A program made the translations under genes and the position numbers. From assembly GCA_047967505.1 (NCBI GenBank), contig CM106539.1: a DNA stretch of 64,000 nucleotides. The stretch is one strand, 5' to 3'. Below are positions 31,980 to 41,487 of this stretch, in pieces. Position 1 is the first letter of the stretch. Each line of letters starts with the position of its first letter. Source of the DNA: Dipteris shenzhenensis. Lineage: Eukaryota > Polypodiophyta > Polypodiopsida > Gleicheniales. The notes beneath the pieces are model-generated. The model was not told the origin of the DNA, did not search any database, and was given only the letters and a program-made list of their open reading frames with translations.

Positions 31980-32605
31980 AGATGAAGGGGTGGGTGAAGG
32001 AAAATGGGAGAGAGAAGAAGAAGCCAAGGAGGAGTCAGCAAGAGGGCAGCAAGAAGGAGGAGGGGAGAGGAGGGGAGGATAGAGGAGAGGAGGAGTGGAG
32101 GAGAGGGGGAGGAGAGGAGTAGAGGAGAGAGGAAGGAGGAGAGGAGGATAGGAGAGGGGAGGAGAGGGGGCCTGGAGAGGGGGGGGGAGCAAGGAAGAGC
32201 AGGGGGGAGAGGAGGGGACGGGGCGGGACGTGCAGGCAGCAGCACGGGGGAGTAGGCTGCAGCGGGGGGGGGAGCAGCAGCAGGTGCGGGGGGGCAGACT
32301 GCAGCGCAGGGGGGGGAGGCTGCAGCAGGTAGGAGGGAGGGGCAGCGCGCAGGGGAGAGGGCAGCGCGGGGGAAAGGAGGGGGCAGCGAGGAGAGAAGGG
32401 AGGGGGCAGCGAGGAGGGAGCAGGAGGGGCAGCAGGAGGAGCGGGGAGAGGAGCAGCAGCAGGGAGGAGGAGCAGCAGGAGGGAAGGGAGGGGGCAGCGA
32501 GGAGGGGAGCAGGAGGAGCAGCAGGAGGAGCGGGGAGAGGAGGAGCAGCAGGAGGAGCAGGGAGAGGAGGGGAGCAGGAGGAGCGGGGAGCAGCAGCAGT
32601 TCTCG
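31980..32605 (-). promoter_or_regulatory. LINE B5 pyrimidine-rich 5' UTR (purine-rich on the plus strand)
   Basis: About 600 bases are almost pure C/T on the sense strand, built of irregular ccctcctcc, ctgctgc and ctcccctcc units. The same type of leader, of different length and sequence, precedes B1 (6761-7010), B2 (42,002-42,500) and B3 (16,776-16,903). An internal promoter is expected in LINE 5' UTRs but is not shown here. The long homopurine/homopyrimidine strand bias is the visible fact. Confidence 0.7.
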
Positions 32606-32629
32606 TTTTCTTTCCCAATTCTAGATGTC

Positions 32630-32913
32630 AATGAGAACGAGATTCCCGACTCCTGCTTTTGGAAAATTCTTCTGGCTCTTTGGTTTTCATCCGCGCACTC
32701 AAGAGTTTGATCTTTTCTTTGTTTGGGTTCGTTATTGGGCACCTTGGACTTTGTGGATAAACATGAATTGTAAAGACTTTGGTGATCCAACATTTTCTTT
32801 ATTTGCTTTCTTCAAGCATTCTCTGCAGCAATCTTTTTTTGATTGCTTGCAGACTTGCCATGGCTTTCACTTTTTTTTTACAAGTGTGTGTGTATTCTCA
32901 CCAAAAAAAAATT
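32630..32913 (+). mobile_element. LINE A5, short 3' fragment
   Basis: The frame reads RFPTPAFGKFFWLFGFHPRT, DLFFVWVRYWAPWTLW and FFKHSLQQSFFDCLQTCH, matching the tails of A3 and A6. The end is tctcaccaaaaaaaaa at about 32,896-32,909, followed by TG and AG repeats. It begins next to the 5' end of the inverted B5 copy. Confidence 0.82.
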
Positions 32914-32915
32914 TT

Positions 32916-32916
<1 letters not shown>

Positions 32917-32968
<52 letters not shown>
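32917..32968. repeat. Compound (TG)n(AG)n microsatellite
   Basis: A TG run (about 32,918-32,948) passes into an AG run ending at 32,968. It lies directly 3' of LINE A5, as TG repeats do for A1, A3 and A6. Confidence 0.95.
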
Positions 32969-33244
32969 TTATTATCATCTACGCATGTTAGCCTAAATTT
33001 TGGCTTTATGGTCTTGGATTCTTCCGAGATTTGCCTATGACTGGTTTTGAGCTCTTCTAGACTCATCTTCAAGGCTGCGTTCTCATATTGAGGGCTCCCA
33101 TGGCGTCAGCCTCTATTCGAACAATAGCCCCATTTTCGGAGCTCTTGAACCTCTAGTTTTAAATCCTTAATGCATGAGGCTTTTCATCCATTGACTTCCT
33201 CATGGCATTTGTAGAGTCCCCTATAGGATCTAACCCTACACACA
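32969..33244 (-). other. Unclassified stretch with a possible coiled-coil coding remnant
   Basis: On the minus strand a short frame reads KMSLEELKTSHRQISEESKT, preceded out of frame by LKLEVQELRKWG. Both are heptad-like and hydrophilic. It could be a captured exon of a coiled-coil protein, or chance. Nothing else is recognised between A5 and B6. Confidence 0.3.
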
Positions 33245-33895
33245 GTCCAAACCAGCATGAACTGCAGACGGGCGAGGATCATTTGAAAAGGGATCGCAAG
33301 ACTTTTGTGTACTTTTTGTGTTCTCCTTTCTTCATGACCTGGGGCTCGATAGCATGGCTTTGTCTTTCGGGGCCTTAGTGTTCTATAAGAAACATGACTC
33401 TTCCTGGTCGCTTTCCGTTCGACAACAATTGGTTGAGTCGAGTTCTCTCGACGATGTTCCAAGCTCTCTGTACAGGCTTGCGCATGCATTGGTGGACACT
33501 TCGTGGGAGATTCTGGTGAGTGTATCAGCGTGGCACATATGGAGATCCAGATGTACAGAGGTTTTGGATGGTTCCTAGGCCCACCTCCCACATACATTGG
33601 CTAATATCTGGACACGCATTGTACACACATCAAAATCCATTTGGATGTCATGCGGTTTTCACAAGCAACGTCTATCAATAGAGCGGCTCCTCCTTCTCCT
33701 CAGAATCCCCCACAAGATTGAGGGTGGCACTTCCACCCTCAACCTTGGATATTTTCTAGCAATTGTATAGGAGTCTGATTTTGCCCTAGTTGGGCTTTGT
33801 TTTCTCATGCTTCACATGATGTATTTCTCCCTTGATCTTTGCTCTGGAAGTTTCACTAATGCTTAATAGAAGTCTCTTTCTTGGGGGGGGGTAGT
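33245..33895 (+). mobile_element. LINE B6, 5'-truncated 3' end
   Basis: The sequence aligns with the last 650 bases of B1 and B3: CRRARIIWK, the block ending ALVDTSWEILVSVSAWHIWR (33,318-33,578), catgcttcacatgatgta and aatgcttaatagaagtctctttcttg. The expected A-run is replaced by a run of G at about 33,884-33,892. No target duplication was recognised. Confidence 0.83.
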
Positions 33896-33919
33896 TTAAA
33901 TGCACCTTCAGTAATCTTT

Positions 33920-34085
33920 TTCAAGTTTAGGAAGGGTCTCATAGTACCTAGGGGACAACAAGGATATCTAGAGGATGCAACAATCCTCCAACCTTTAGGC
34001 ATTCCACCTTTCACGTTACACTACTGGCATTTACCACATACTTAGAAATCTCGTCCCTCATCTTAGGCCAGAGGCTAGAATATGT
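33920..34085 (-). pseudogene. Ty3/gypsy integrase scrap (zinc-binding region)
   Basis: Minus-strand translation gives SLWPKMRDEISKYV, then after degraded Cys positions KVECLKVGGLLHPLDI. This is the segment around the HHCC finger and the start of the integrase core (family pattern WP.M..DI..YV..C..CQ..K...). Both finger cysteines are replaced, and a stop interrupts the frame. The rest of the element is absent. Confidence 0.6.
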
Positions 34086-34334
34086 CCAATGTTAAAATTA
34101 ATGTTTTTATTAAATGAGTAAAAGAACAAAATCAAGATTGTCAACTAAATCAACTAGACCATCAATACAAAGGACCTTAAAGACGTTCTCCTCCCTAGTA
34201 TGCAGATGGAACCTAAGGCTCTCCCAAAACCACCATGGGATCAAGGGGTGAAAAGAGAGAAAGAGGGGAGAGAGGGGAAAAGACAGGAGTATTGAGAAGG
34301 GACGTTTAAATAAAGTGGCCATCCAAAGTTCAAA
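34086..34334 (-). other. Unclassified stretch upstream of LINE A6
   Basis: A 76-codon minus-strand frame (34,110-34,340) has no recognised domain. It may be non-LINE flank. No target duplication for A6 could be found here. Confidence 0.35.
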
Positions 34335-34397
34335 GTTCAAGAGGATATTTGCAGGATCAAGAAAGATGATGGCACTTGGACCACCTCCAAATCAGAA

Positions 34398-35571
34398 TTG
34401 AAATCGCTATGCTCTAGTCATTTTCAGCATCTCTTTTCCCTCCAGCCTGATCATTTGATGCAAGTGAATGCAGCCAGGTCTCAATTTCTCATGCATGTCC
34501 AGCCCATATTGTCTCGGGAACAGGCTCATGCATTGGAGCAGCCTTTTATGCTTAGTGAACTCGATGATGCTCTGAGTCATCTACGCAAAAGCAGCTCTCC
34601 TGGTTGGGATGGATTGACTATTGAATTTTTCCGTGCATTTTGGGGTGATCTCAAAAACACTCTTCTTCTAATGATCAATCATGCTTGGGCAGAGCAATCT
34701 CTTCCTCCATCTTGGAAACATGGCCTTGTCAAATTGATTCCCAAAAAAAGGTTGTGTGAGACAATGGCTGATTGGCGGCCTATATCTCTTATGCCTGTTA
34801 TATACAAACTCATTGCCAAAATGATTGTCCTCAGGGTTCGCTTCTTTTTGCAAGCAGGACTTCATCCTAGGCAGTATGGGTTTGTCCCCAGAAGGCAGAT
34901 CACTGCCCAGAAGGCAGATCACTGACAATGTCTCCAATGCTTTGCTTGCGATTGAGTATGCCAAATATACCAAACAAGATGTTCTCATTCTGCAAGTAGA
35001 CATTGCGAAAGCATTTGATACTGTCCATTGGGATTTTATCTCTCAGACTATGCATAAATTGGGATTTGGCCCTTGGCTGGTCCATATTATCTACTGGCTC
35101 TATTCTCATGCCACAGCGCAGTGTTTGCTTGGTGGTGGGTTGTCAAGAACCTAGACTATGACCCGCTTAGTGAGACAAGGTTGCCCTCTTAGTTCCTTAC
35201 TGTATGCCATTGCTACCCATCCATCACTGTTGCATATGGACCATCTTGCAGATACAGGACAGCTTCATGGCTTGCAAATTCCAAGGGCACAGTCATTTCT
35301 TACACAGGCATATGCTCATGATTCATACTTTATGCCCAGGAATTCTCAAAGCGACCTTTCTCATTTGATGCATACACTGAATGACTTTGGCATAGCTGCT
35401 GGACTGCATATCAACTTTCAGAAATCAAAACTTCTAGCATTGAAAGAAGCTGATTGGCATGCACTTCTCTGCCCAGGCCACATTATCTCTTCCCATACTA
35501 TTGTGAGGCATCTAGGATACCCCATTGGCTGGAATATTTCCCCACAACAACAGCTCAAATGGGTGCTTTAA
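34398..35571 (+). pseudogene. LINE A6 reverse transcriptase, frameshifted
   Basis: The frame 34,398-34,925 holds SPGWDGLTIEFFRAFWGD, HGLVKLIPKK and DWRPISLMPVIYKLIAKMI. A 19-base segment (agaaggcagatcactgccc region, about 34,890-34,920) is duplicated and shifts the frame. Frame 34,825-35,154 then gives FVPRRQ...IEYAKYTKQDVLILQVDIAK and AFDTVHWDF (motif A). Frame 35,158-35,571 gives RLVRQGCPLSSLLYAIATHP. The motif C region reads QAYAHDSYF, so the normal YADD is degraded. Catalysis is lost. Confidence 0.85.
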
Positions 35572-35652
35572 AAGATCAACAAGAAGCTGGAATACTGGCA
35601 CTTGTCCACTTGGCCTCTACATGTTCGACTTCGGATAGTATAGTCCATCATT

Positions 35653-37020
35653 ATGGCATATGTGCAATTTTATTTGCCTCTTCTTCCCTGGTCTTTCAAG
35701 CATTTGGCTTCCTACATGTCCCAGGCTATGGAGATATTTTGGAAAAGCAAATCTCATAAAAAGGCTTTGCGTCTACTACCTATGCAGTCTATTTGTTCAC
35801 CCAATACTCATGGGGGGCTGAATATTCTCAATCTCCAGGTTCATATGTTGGCAAGAAAGAGCACTATGATTGCTGATTTTTTTCAGCAAAAACAGCCATG
35901 GGCTCTTATGTTAGCAGCTATGTGTGGAAACATGACATCCCATGCATATGGGCATTGGATTACAGATCACTGGGAAGCAGTCATGACCACATTTCAGGGG
36001 GGGAAAATTCCTGGTTGTCCTGTCTCTACTACTTTTATTCATGGTTGGAAGAGAATTCTCTCTTATGCTAAATGGACAAGTGCTTCCTCTCATCATGGTA
36101 ATTCTTTTCGCTTGGAAAGCATCCATTGGAGCAAGGTGTTTGCATTGCCTCTCGCCTTACAGGCACCTATTAAAGCATACAATCTTATGAAATTGGGCAT
36201 AAGATTTGTTGGAGATGTTGTGGATCAACAAGGTTACATGCTTTCATTTCCACAAGCTGGCAGGACATTCTCCTTGGGTCTGCATCATAGGTCCATTTGG
36301 AGAATACTTTCAACTATGTTGCAGCCATTTGTTCCGGTTCCTCCACTGTTTGTACAGGATAGATTACTGGACTGGAATTTGACTTCCTTACCTCCTGCTA
36401 CCCATTCGCTTCCAATGCATAATCTCGCCTCCTCGAAGGTCTATAGATTTCTTCTTCCACCGCCATGGATTGACAAGCATGCCAACACTCTTTGGAATTT
36501 GGATAGGCCTTTATCTTGGTGGCAATCACGACTCATGAAAATCTGGAAAGCCAAATTGCCATTGAAACAGAGGCTTTTCTTTTGGAGATGTATAGTGGGA
36601 GCTTTTTCCATTGGGGTGAAATTGGCAGCACGCCGCATTGCTTCCTCTTCCTGCTCCCGATGCTCTCATCACCGCGAGACAGTTCCTCATCTATTATGGT
36701 CTTGCCCGCACTCTCGCATATTGATCACTCATATTTCTCATTTGCTGCAACTTCCGTTTCCCTCTATCAGATTTGGGAAACTCTTTTGGATGTTTGGATG
36801 CCTCTCATCTCAGATGTCGCCATTCCTCCTCTTCTTTCACTGGACTCGCTTTTGGGTGCTATGGACCATTTGGACACAGAGATTGTATTCTAGGATGGAT
36901 CAACAGTTTCCTCAGGCATATATTTTCTTCAGAATGTCCCTCAAGCAATCCTTATATGATAGTTTTGCTACAAGGGACTTGGATGCTACTAGCCTTGAAG
37001 TGTTTTCTGACTGCTTTTGA
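35653..37020 (+). CDS. LINE A6 ORF2 C-terminal part with zf-RVT finger (455 codons open)
   Basis: This is the longest open frame of the window. It begins after the RT palm (FYLPLLPWSFKHLASYMSQA), with a thumb-like region. It continues with NTHGGLNILNLQVHMLARKS, ESIHWSKVFALPLALQAPIK and LPPPWIDKHANTLWNLD. The zinc finger KLPLKQRLFFWRCIVGAFSI with C-S-RCSHHRETVPHLLWSCP is at about residues 310-355, followed by WVLWTIWTQR. zf-RVT domains are thought to bind nucleic acid during target-primed reverse transcription. The Met at 35,653 is internal. The natural protein would be the continuation of the RT. The lack of stops over 1.37 kb suggests this is the youngest family A copy. Confidence 0.85.
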   Translation: MAYVQFYLPLLPWSFKHLASYMSQAMEIFWKSKSHKKALRLLPMQSICSPNTHGGLNILNLQVHMLARKSTMIADFFQQKQPWALMLAAMCGNMTSHAYGHWITDHWEAVMTTFQGGKIPGCPVSTTFIHGWKRILSYAKWTSASSHHGNSFRLESIHWSKVFALPLALQAPIKAYNLMKLGIRFVGDVVDQQGYMLSFPQAGRTFSLGLHHRSIWRILSTMLQPFVPVPPLFVQDRLLDWNLTSLPPATHSLPMHNLASSKVYRFLLPPPWIDKHANTLWNLDRPLSWWQSRLMKIWKAKLPLKQRLFFWRCIVGAFSIGVKLAARRIASSSCSRCSHHRETVPHLLWSCPHSRILITHISHLLQLPFPSIRFGKLFWMFGCLSSQMSPFLLFFHWTRFWVLWTIWTQRLYSRMDQQFPQAYIFFRMSLKQSLYDSFATRDLDATSLEVFSDCF

Positions 37021-37107
37021 GTTCTTCCATTGGGCTCTCCTTTGGAGTCTAATGTTATGTACATTGATTTCCTGTTAATAACATAGTAATGTGCTTTCAC
37101 AAAAAAA

Positions 37108-37359
37108 AAGTGTGTGAGAGAGAGAGAGAGATGGACAAAAATGGAGAAGGTATGAGGGAGAACTAGCTGGCTGTCCGAAACAGCCAGCCTAGACTTCCAA
37201 AAGCCTCAAAACTCTCCAATAGGGCACAAGGAGCTGCAATGTCCACAAAGGACAAGTCAACCGTGGGGAGGAGCAGGTTGGAATCAAAAACAGAGGCAAA
37301 AAAAAAAATGTGGCAATGATTTCTAGGTGACATGGTTTCCAAGACGTTTCCTCTAGGAG
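37108..37359 (-). other. Left flank of the LTR element, unclassified
   Basis: A short GA microsatellite (37,113-37,130) adjoins LINE A6. The rest may be part of the locus interrupted by the LTR element. A minus-strand frame (37,163-37,402) is open but has no recognised domain. Removing the LTR element would join this to 39,739 onward. Confidence 0.4.
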
Positions 37360-37364
37360 TAAGG

Positions 37365-37725
37365 TGAAGGAACATAGTGGTAGGAAGAGAAGCAAGTAAC
37401 ACTAGGAACGGAAAGGAAAGATAGCAAACATAATGAAATAGAAATAAAATGGAAAGGAAATGAAAGCAATGAATAAGTACTCACGTGTAAACCAAAGTAG
37501 CTTGTACTTGAATGAGTTGAGTGATTTGACAAGTGACAAGTACAATGCCTTAAAAGGATACACACACACACACACACGCGCACGCACACGCACAAAGTAC
37601 CAAATGTATATGGGATAACTCCCAATATAACACATGGCACTCCTAGACACCTAGTACTGTAAAACTCATACTGGGACTCACTAGAACACACCAAAACTAA
37701 CTCAACTTGACTCCATTTCCTAACA
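37365..37725 (-). repeat. 3' LTR (minus-strand sense) of the non-autonomous element
   Basis: It is very similar to the partner LTR but carries an inserted (CA)n/(CG) tract at about 37,560-37,592, and the TATA region reads ccttaaaag on the plus strand. The ends are TG...CA. Confidence 0.92.
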
Positions 37726-39391
37726 ACCCCCCGTTGAGGAAAGGTGAGGGACTACTGAAATGGAACCCAAAACAAGATCTATGATGGTCATTGGACTGTG
37801 CAATGTCAGAACTCGACATGGCTCCCATGCAATCTCAAAGGCTAAAGTCTGAGCATGGTTCAGAGGCCGGACGGAGCACTCTCATGGCTTTACCTCCCAA
37901 ACATGACTCAAAGGCCCATGTCTTAGTATGGATGCATGACCAACTCAGAGGTCTAGGAAACCAGAGCACCAACATCAAGGAACTCAAATGCCAAACCTGA
38001 TAGATATGCCAATCTAAGACCAATACAAAGTAGGTCCCCTCAATACATCCCACCTTGCCTTTAGGGACTAATGAGAAACATGGAGCCGCACACAAGAAAA
38101 TAAACACATGAATACATCATTTTATCCAAGGCAGAGAAACTTTGTTGACTCAAGAAAACCCTAATTGCATTCATTTTGGGGGACTCCCTAGGGCAGAGTA
38201 CCCTTGACTTAAACATATAAAAAATAAAAAATATGTCATTCATTTTATGCATAGCAAGGGTAGAGAGCCCGTAAAACATCTCCAAGTCGCTGCCTACACT
38301 AATGTGCATATCCCTAGTCGATGAAGTATGTCGATTAAGATCATGGCAAGAATGCCCCAAATGGTATGTCGATGTCGGCCATGGGAGCAGCTACAAGGAG
38401 CAATCACATGATGACCTCAAAATGTCGCGATGTGAGTCACCAAGATCAGAGAAGAGCCTCAAATTTGAGGAATTATGCCTAAAGGAGGCAAAATGCCCAA
38501 ATGAATTTACAAAATAATAATGAAATTACATGAATTTTGAGAAATCCCCAAAATATTTACATGTTAGAGGCTTCGATTATGTCAAAGGACTGCAAAAGTC
38601 AGAAAAGCCCTAAATTCTGGAAATTAGGGTTTCTTCAAAATTTAGGGATTCGGTCAAAATTTAGGGTTTGGCAAAAAAACTGGTTGAAATGTGCAGAGTT
38701 ATAACCCCAAGTGCAGCTCAGACCAAAATTCCCAAAAGCCCAAAAAATTTCTAAGATATTGGACAGAAATGTGAAAATTCGAAATTAAGACAGCTTAGGC
38801 AGGCAGATCTTCAAATACTCATATCTTTCCGTAGAGATGTCGGATTGACAAGCTATTAAAACCAAATATGTAGCTCTCAACGATATCTACATTTTACTCT
38901 TCTGGCTTGACTTCAAATACGATGCCGTTTGGCCTGCAGACACATCATAAAGGTTGTGACCCTTCTTCTTTGACCATTATGGCATGGGCAGCTTCAACAG
39001 TGACGAGAAGACTGATAGCGGAAATGGCGGGCTGGAAAACCACTCTTTGCTGGTCGCTGCAGCAAGAAACAGCTCACGAGCAGAAAGAAACCAGCTCATG
39101 GGATGCTATGAAGATCCAAACGGGCTGTAGCATAGCTAGTCGCCCCCAACAAGCAGCTCAAAGAACAGCTCCAGCTTGAACATGTGCAGTAGCAAAGTCG
39201 CAGATCAATTCCAGATCCAAGTTGAAGATGAGCAGCTCAAGGCGAGGCCAAGGAGTAGAAGTAGAGGAGCTCAAGAGAGAAGAGGGCCTTCCAAGGCGGA
39301 AGAGGCTCGGGTAGCTTTATTGGCCTCCCTCACCTCAACCTCTTGGAAAGGGAAGGAGAGACAAGGCTAGGAACATGACTTTGATACCACA
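37726..39391 (-). other. Interior of the non-autonomous LTR element, non-coding
   Basis: No retroviral domain is visible on either strand. The longest frames are about 90 codons and look random. Near 38,600-38,690 three tttaggg-like motifs occur in A/T-rich sequence, but they are not an ordered telomeric repeat. Near 39,200-39,360 the sequence is purine-rich. Confidence 0.6.
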
Positions 39392-39733
39392 TGAAGGAAC
39401 ATAGTGGTAGGGAGAGAAGCAAGCTAACACTAGGAACGGAAAGGAAAGATAGCAAACATAATGAAATGGAAATAAAATGGAAAGGAAATGAAAGCAATGA
39501 ACAAGTACTCACGTGTAGACCAAAGTAGCTTGTACTTGAATGAGTTGAGTGATTTGACAAGTGACAAGTACAATGCATTTATAGGATAGGTACATACACA
39601 ATAAGTACCAAATGTATATGGGATAGCTCCCAATATGACACATGGCACTCCTAGACACCTAGTACTATAAAACTCACACTAGGGCTCACTAGAACACACC
39701 AAAACTGACTCAACTTGACTCCATTTCCTAACA
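39392..39733 (-). repeat. 5' LTR (minus-strand sense) with TATA box
   Basis: On the minus strand TATAAATG at 39,583-39,576 is a plausible promoter inside the LTR. The LTR ends with TTCA, one base before the primer-binding site. It lacks the CA-repeat expansion present in the other LTR. Confidence 0.92.
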
Positions 39734-39842
39734 TAAGGTGTCTCCCACGACGTTTGCTTTGGAAGCACATTTTGCACGTTGCGGTGCAACGTTTCTACTC
39801 GGAAAAGTTTATACACATTTTCACAAAGTGAATCGCTGCTGT

Positions 39843-41487
39843 TCAATAACCTCTCCTAAACCAAGCAAGTTCTTCTTTCTGCTCCCTTTGAAAGTTAGCC
39901 ACATATCGGAGATTGTACAGCTGAAGGAGAAACAAGTGCCTAAAAACATTTAGAAAAGCAAGGCATCATTTGCCAATTCCTAACAACTGACAGCAATTTT
40001 ACATTGCACTCGAGAGTGTTCATAGAACATATTGGATTAAACAGAATGGAAATAAATCCCTCCCAAAGAAATGCTTACATGTCGTAATGAATGACAACTA
40101 TTAGCACCTTCTACAAAAAGATGATTGACCAACATGCCCAAATTCATCCTCTGAAAAACACAACACATTTGCAATTTCAATCTCATGACATGCACTCACG
40201 AGGTTGAAACCATAACCTCCATCATGCGTAGCAGGGACTAGCTACTATGGCATCCCCACCGACATCATCAGCACCAACGGTGGGTGTGGACCATAGTAGA
40301 CATATGTTCTCACACATGCATATCCACACACACCATCTTGAGCATCCATTTATACAAAGGTGCGAGGCACCAAGTAGGCAATCCAGGCAGGGACATGCCA
40401 AGAGGAACTAAGAAGTCAGTCCATGTAGAGACATTCCAAGCATGGGACTAAGAAGCCCGAGACATTGAGTGCTGAAAACAGGAACAGGGATTCAGCCCGC
40501 AAGGGACAACGAGTGGGAGGAGACCCTAAGGGGTGGGCTTAAGCAAGAAGCAAGTCCAAGAACAGAGATGATACACAAGTGCTTCTGCAGTGCAATCAAG
40601 GACAAAGGGAACTGAGCTGTGTGTTGGTATCAAAGGTGTGCGCTTGAGGCAAGAGGACTGTGGAAAGCAAGGTGCAACTGGGGTTGTGAACCTCCATTGA
40701 GCCTCAGTAGTGGACGAATCAAGAAAACTAATTTGATTTTGATAGAAGGCTCTTCCTGGATTGGAAATACACATAATGCACAAAGAAAACATCCCATATG
40801 CCCATCGTGATTGCAAGTCTTTCCAACTTTATATACCACAATAAAACCATCATTGCCTCTCACAACCTATAGACATAGAAAAACTAAGTTCATCACCCAA
40901 AGCACGTGCTGCCCTTTGTATAGTTGTATCAGCATAATCCAATCATCTCCAACCTTTGAAATACTGGAAGTCCCTTGCCACAGGACTCTTCCTAGTAAGG
41001 ATATACAAAAAGCTTGCCATCGTCCTCCAGTTTCTGAAGACATAATGAAGCCTTGGGAAACGCTTGCCATTTAAGAAAATGGCAGCTTTTAAACAAAAGA
41101 GAGTTCTTCATTCCATCTGTGATCATTTTATAAAATCTTACATCAATCTCCAAATTCTGTAGTAGTGCCGTCCGGTCTTCCTCTCCAGTGGTTCCAAAAT
41201 GGGCCTGGATAAAGTCTGATAAATCAAATATGGAGCTTTCTCTACCTGCAGCAACACAAACTCAATTTGATGATTAAGGGAAGTGGAAGCACACAAACAT
41301 ACCAATATCTCACTCTCCGAAATCTTCATGATCATTATCAAGAAGGAAAAATTAAACTAGTTGCATGGCTTGGGATGACAAACCACAGGCCTCAATAGCA
41401 GCTGAAATGCACTCCACAGAGAAGCCCATTCTTAACAGTTGTGTCTCTACATCTGTTCCTGGAGAGTTTTCTGCCTGTGTCACATCC
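39843..41487 (-). pseudogene. UBA-domain host-gene fragment, copy 2
   Basis: The same exon order as at 1.9-4.5 kb is readable on the minus strand: 41,487-41,385, 41,245-41,142, 40,991-40,897, 40,150-40,079 and 39,920-about 39,843. All have AG/GT-type borders at matching positions. Exons 1+2 encode a UBA-like unit (RMGFSVECISAAIEACG, then RESSIFDLSDFIQ). Exon 3 contains a one-base frameshift after MIGL, so the second UBA (TTIQRAARALG) is out of frame. The last exon reads LYNLRYVANFQREQKEELAW. The intron between exons 3 and 4 is longer here (about 746 against 265 bases), probably through an insertion. It is a paralogue of copy 1 and is itself disabled. Confidence 0.68.
40151..40896. other. Intron of UBA copy 2 with probable insertion
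   Basis: About 480 bases longer than the matching intron of copy 1. The extra sequence (roughly 40,250-40,700) has no recognised coding content or terminal repeats. Confidence 0.35.

Larger units (their letters stand above)
29935..32605 (-). mobile_element. LINE B5, minus-strand 5' half (5' UTR, ORF1, endonuclease)
   Basis: Reading right to left: a long C/T-rich 5' UTR (32,605-31,980), the conserved GGACGGAGTTTTTTATTTTT-type leader (about 31,935), ORF1 with a CCHC knuckle (31,828-31,157), the ORF1 tail (30,976-30,515), and the endonuclease to about 29,935. The element then stops abruptly within the endonuclease (RDVWSDDAFL) without RT or 3' UTR. This is the opposite of usual 5' truncation, so a rearrangement removed the 3' half. 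Confidence 0.85.
34335..37107 (+). mobile_element. LINE A6, longest family A copy (RT to zf-RVT and 3' UTR)
   Basis: The copy starts just before the RT (KKDDGTWTTSKSEL). It has RT blocks spread over three frames, then a 455-codon open frame to the C terminus, a short 3' UTR, and an A-run at 37,100-37,108 followed by gtgtgtgagagag. The ORF1 and endonuclease regions are missing, so it is 5'-truncated. No target duplication was recognised on the left. It serves as the reference for the fragmentary A1-A5 copies. Confidence 0.9.
37360..39738 (-). mobile_element. Complete-ended non-autonomous LTR retrotransposon (minus strand)
   Basis: Two direct LTRs (37,365-37,725 and 39,392-39,733) bound a 1.67-kb interior. 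Identical 5-bp duplications taagg flank it at 37,360-37,364 and 39,734-39,738. On the minus strand the LTRs run TGTTAGG...CCTTCA. The PBS tggtatcaaagtc follows the 5' LTR one base inside at about 39,376-39,389 (initiator tRNA-Met type). A GGGGGGT purine tract (37,726-37,732) precedes the 3' LTR. The interior has no gag or pol homology, so mobilisation would need proteins in trans. Size and content fit a small LARD/TRIM-like element. Confidence 0.93.

Noticed and set aside
31881-32618. 245-codon proline-rich minus-strand frame
   Set aside because: It is the translation of the C/T-rich LINE B5 leader, which is repetitive and biased, and not a protein-coding region.
38600-38690. Several tttaggg motifs resembling plant telomeric repeats
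   Set aside because: They are few, unordered and embedded in A/T-rich sequence inside the LTR element, so not an interstitial telomere block.
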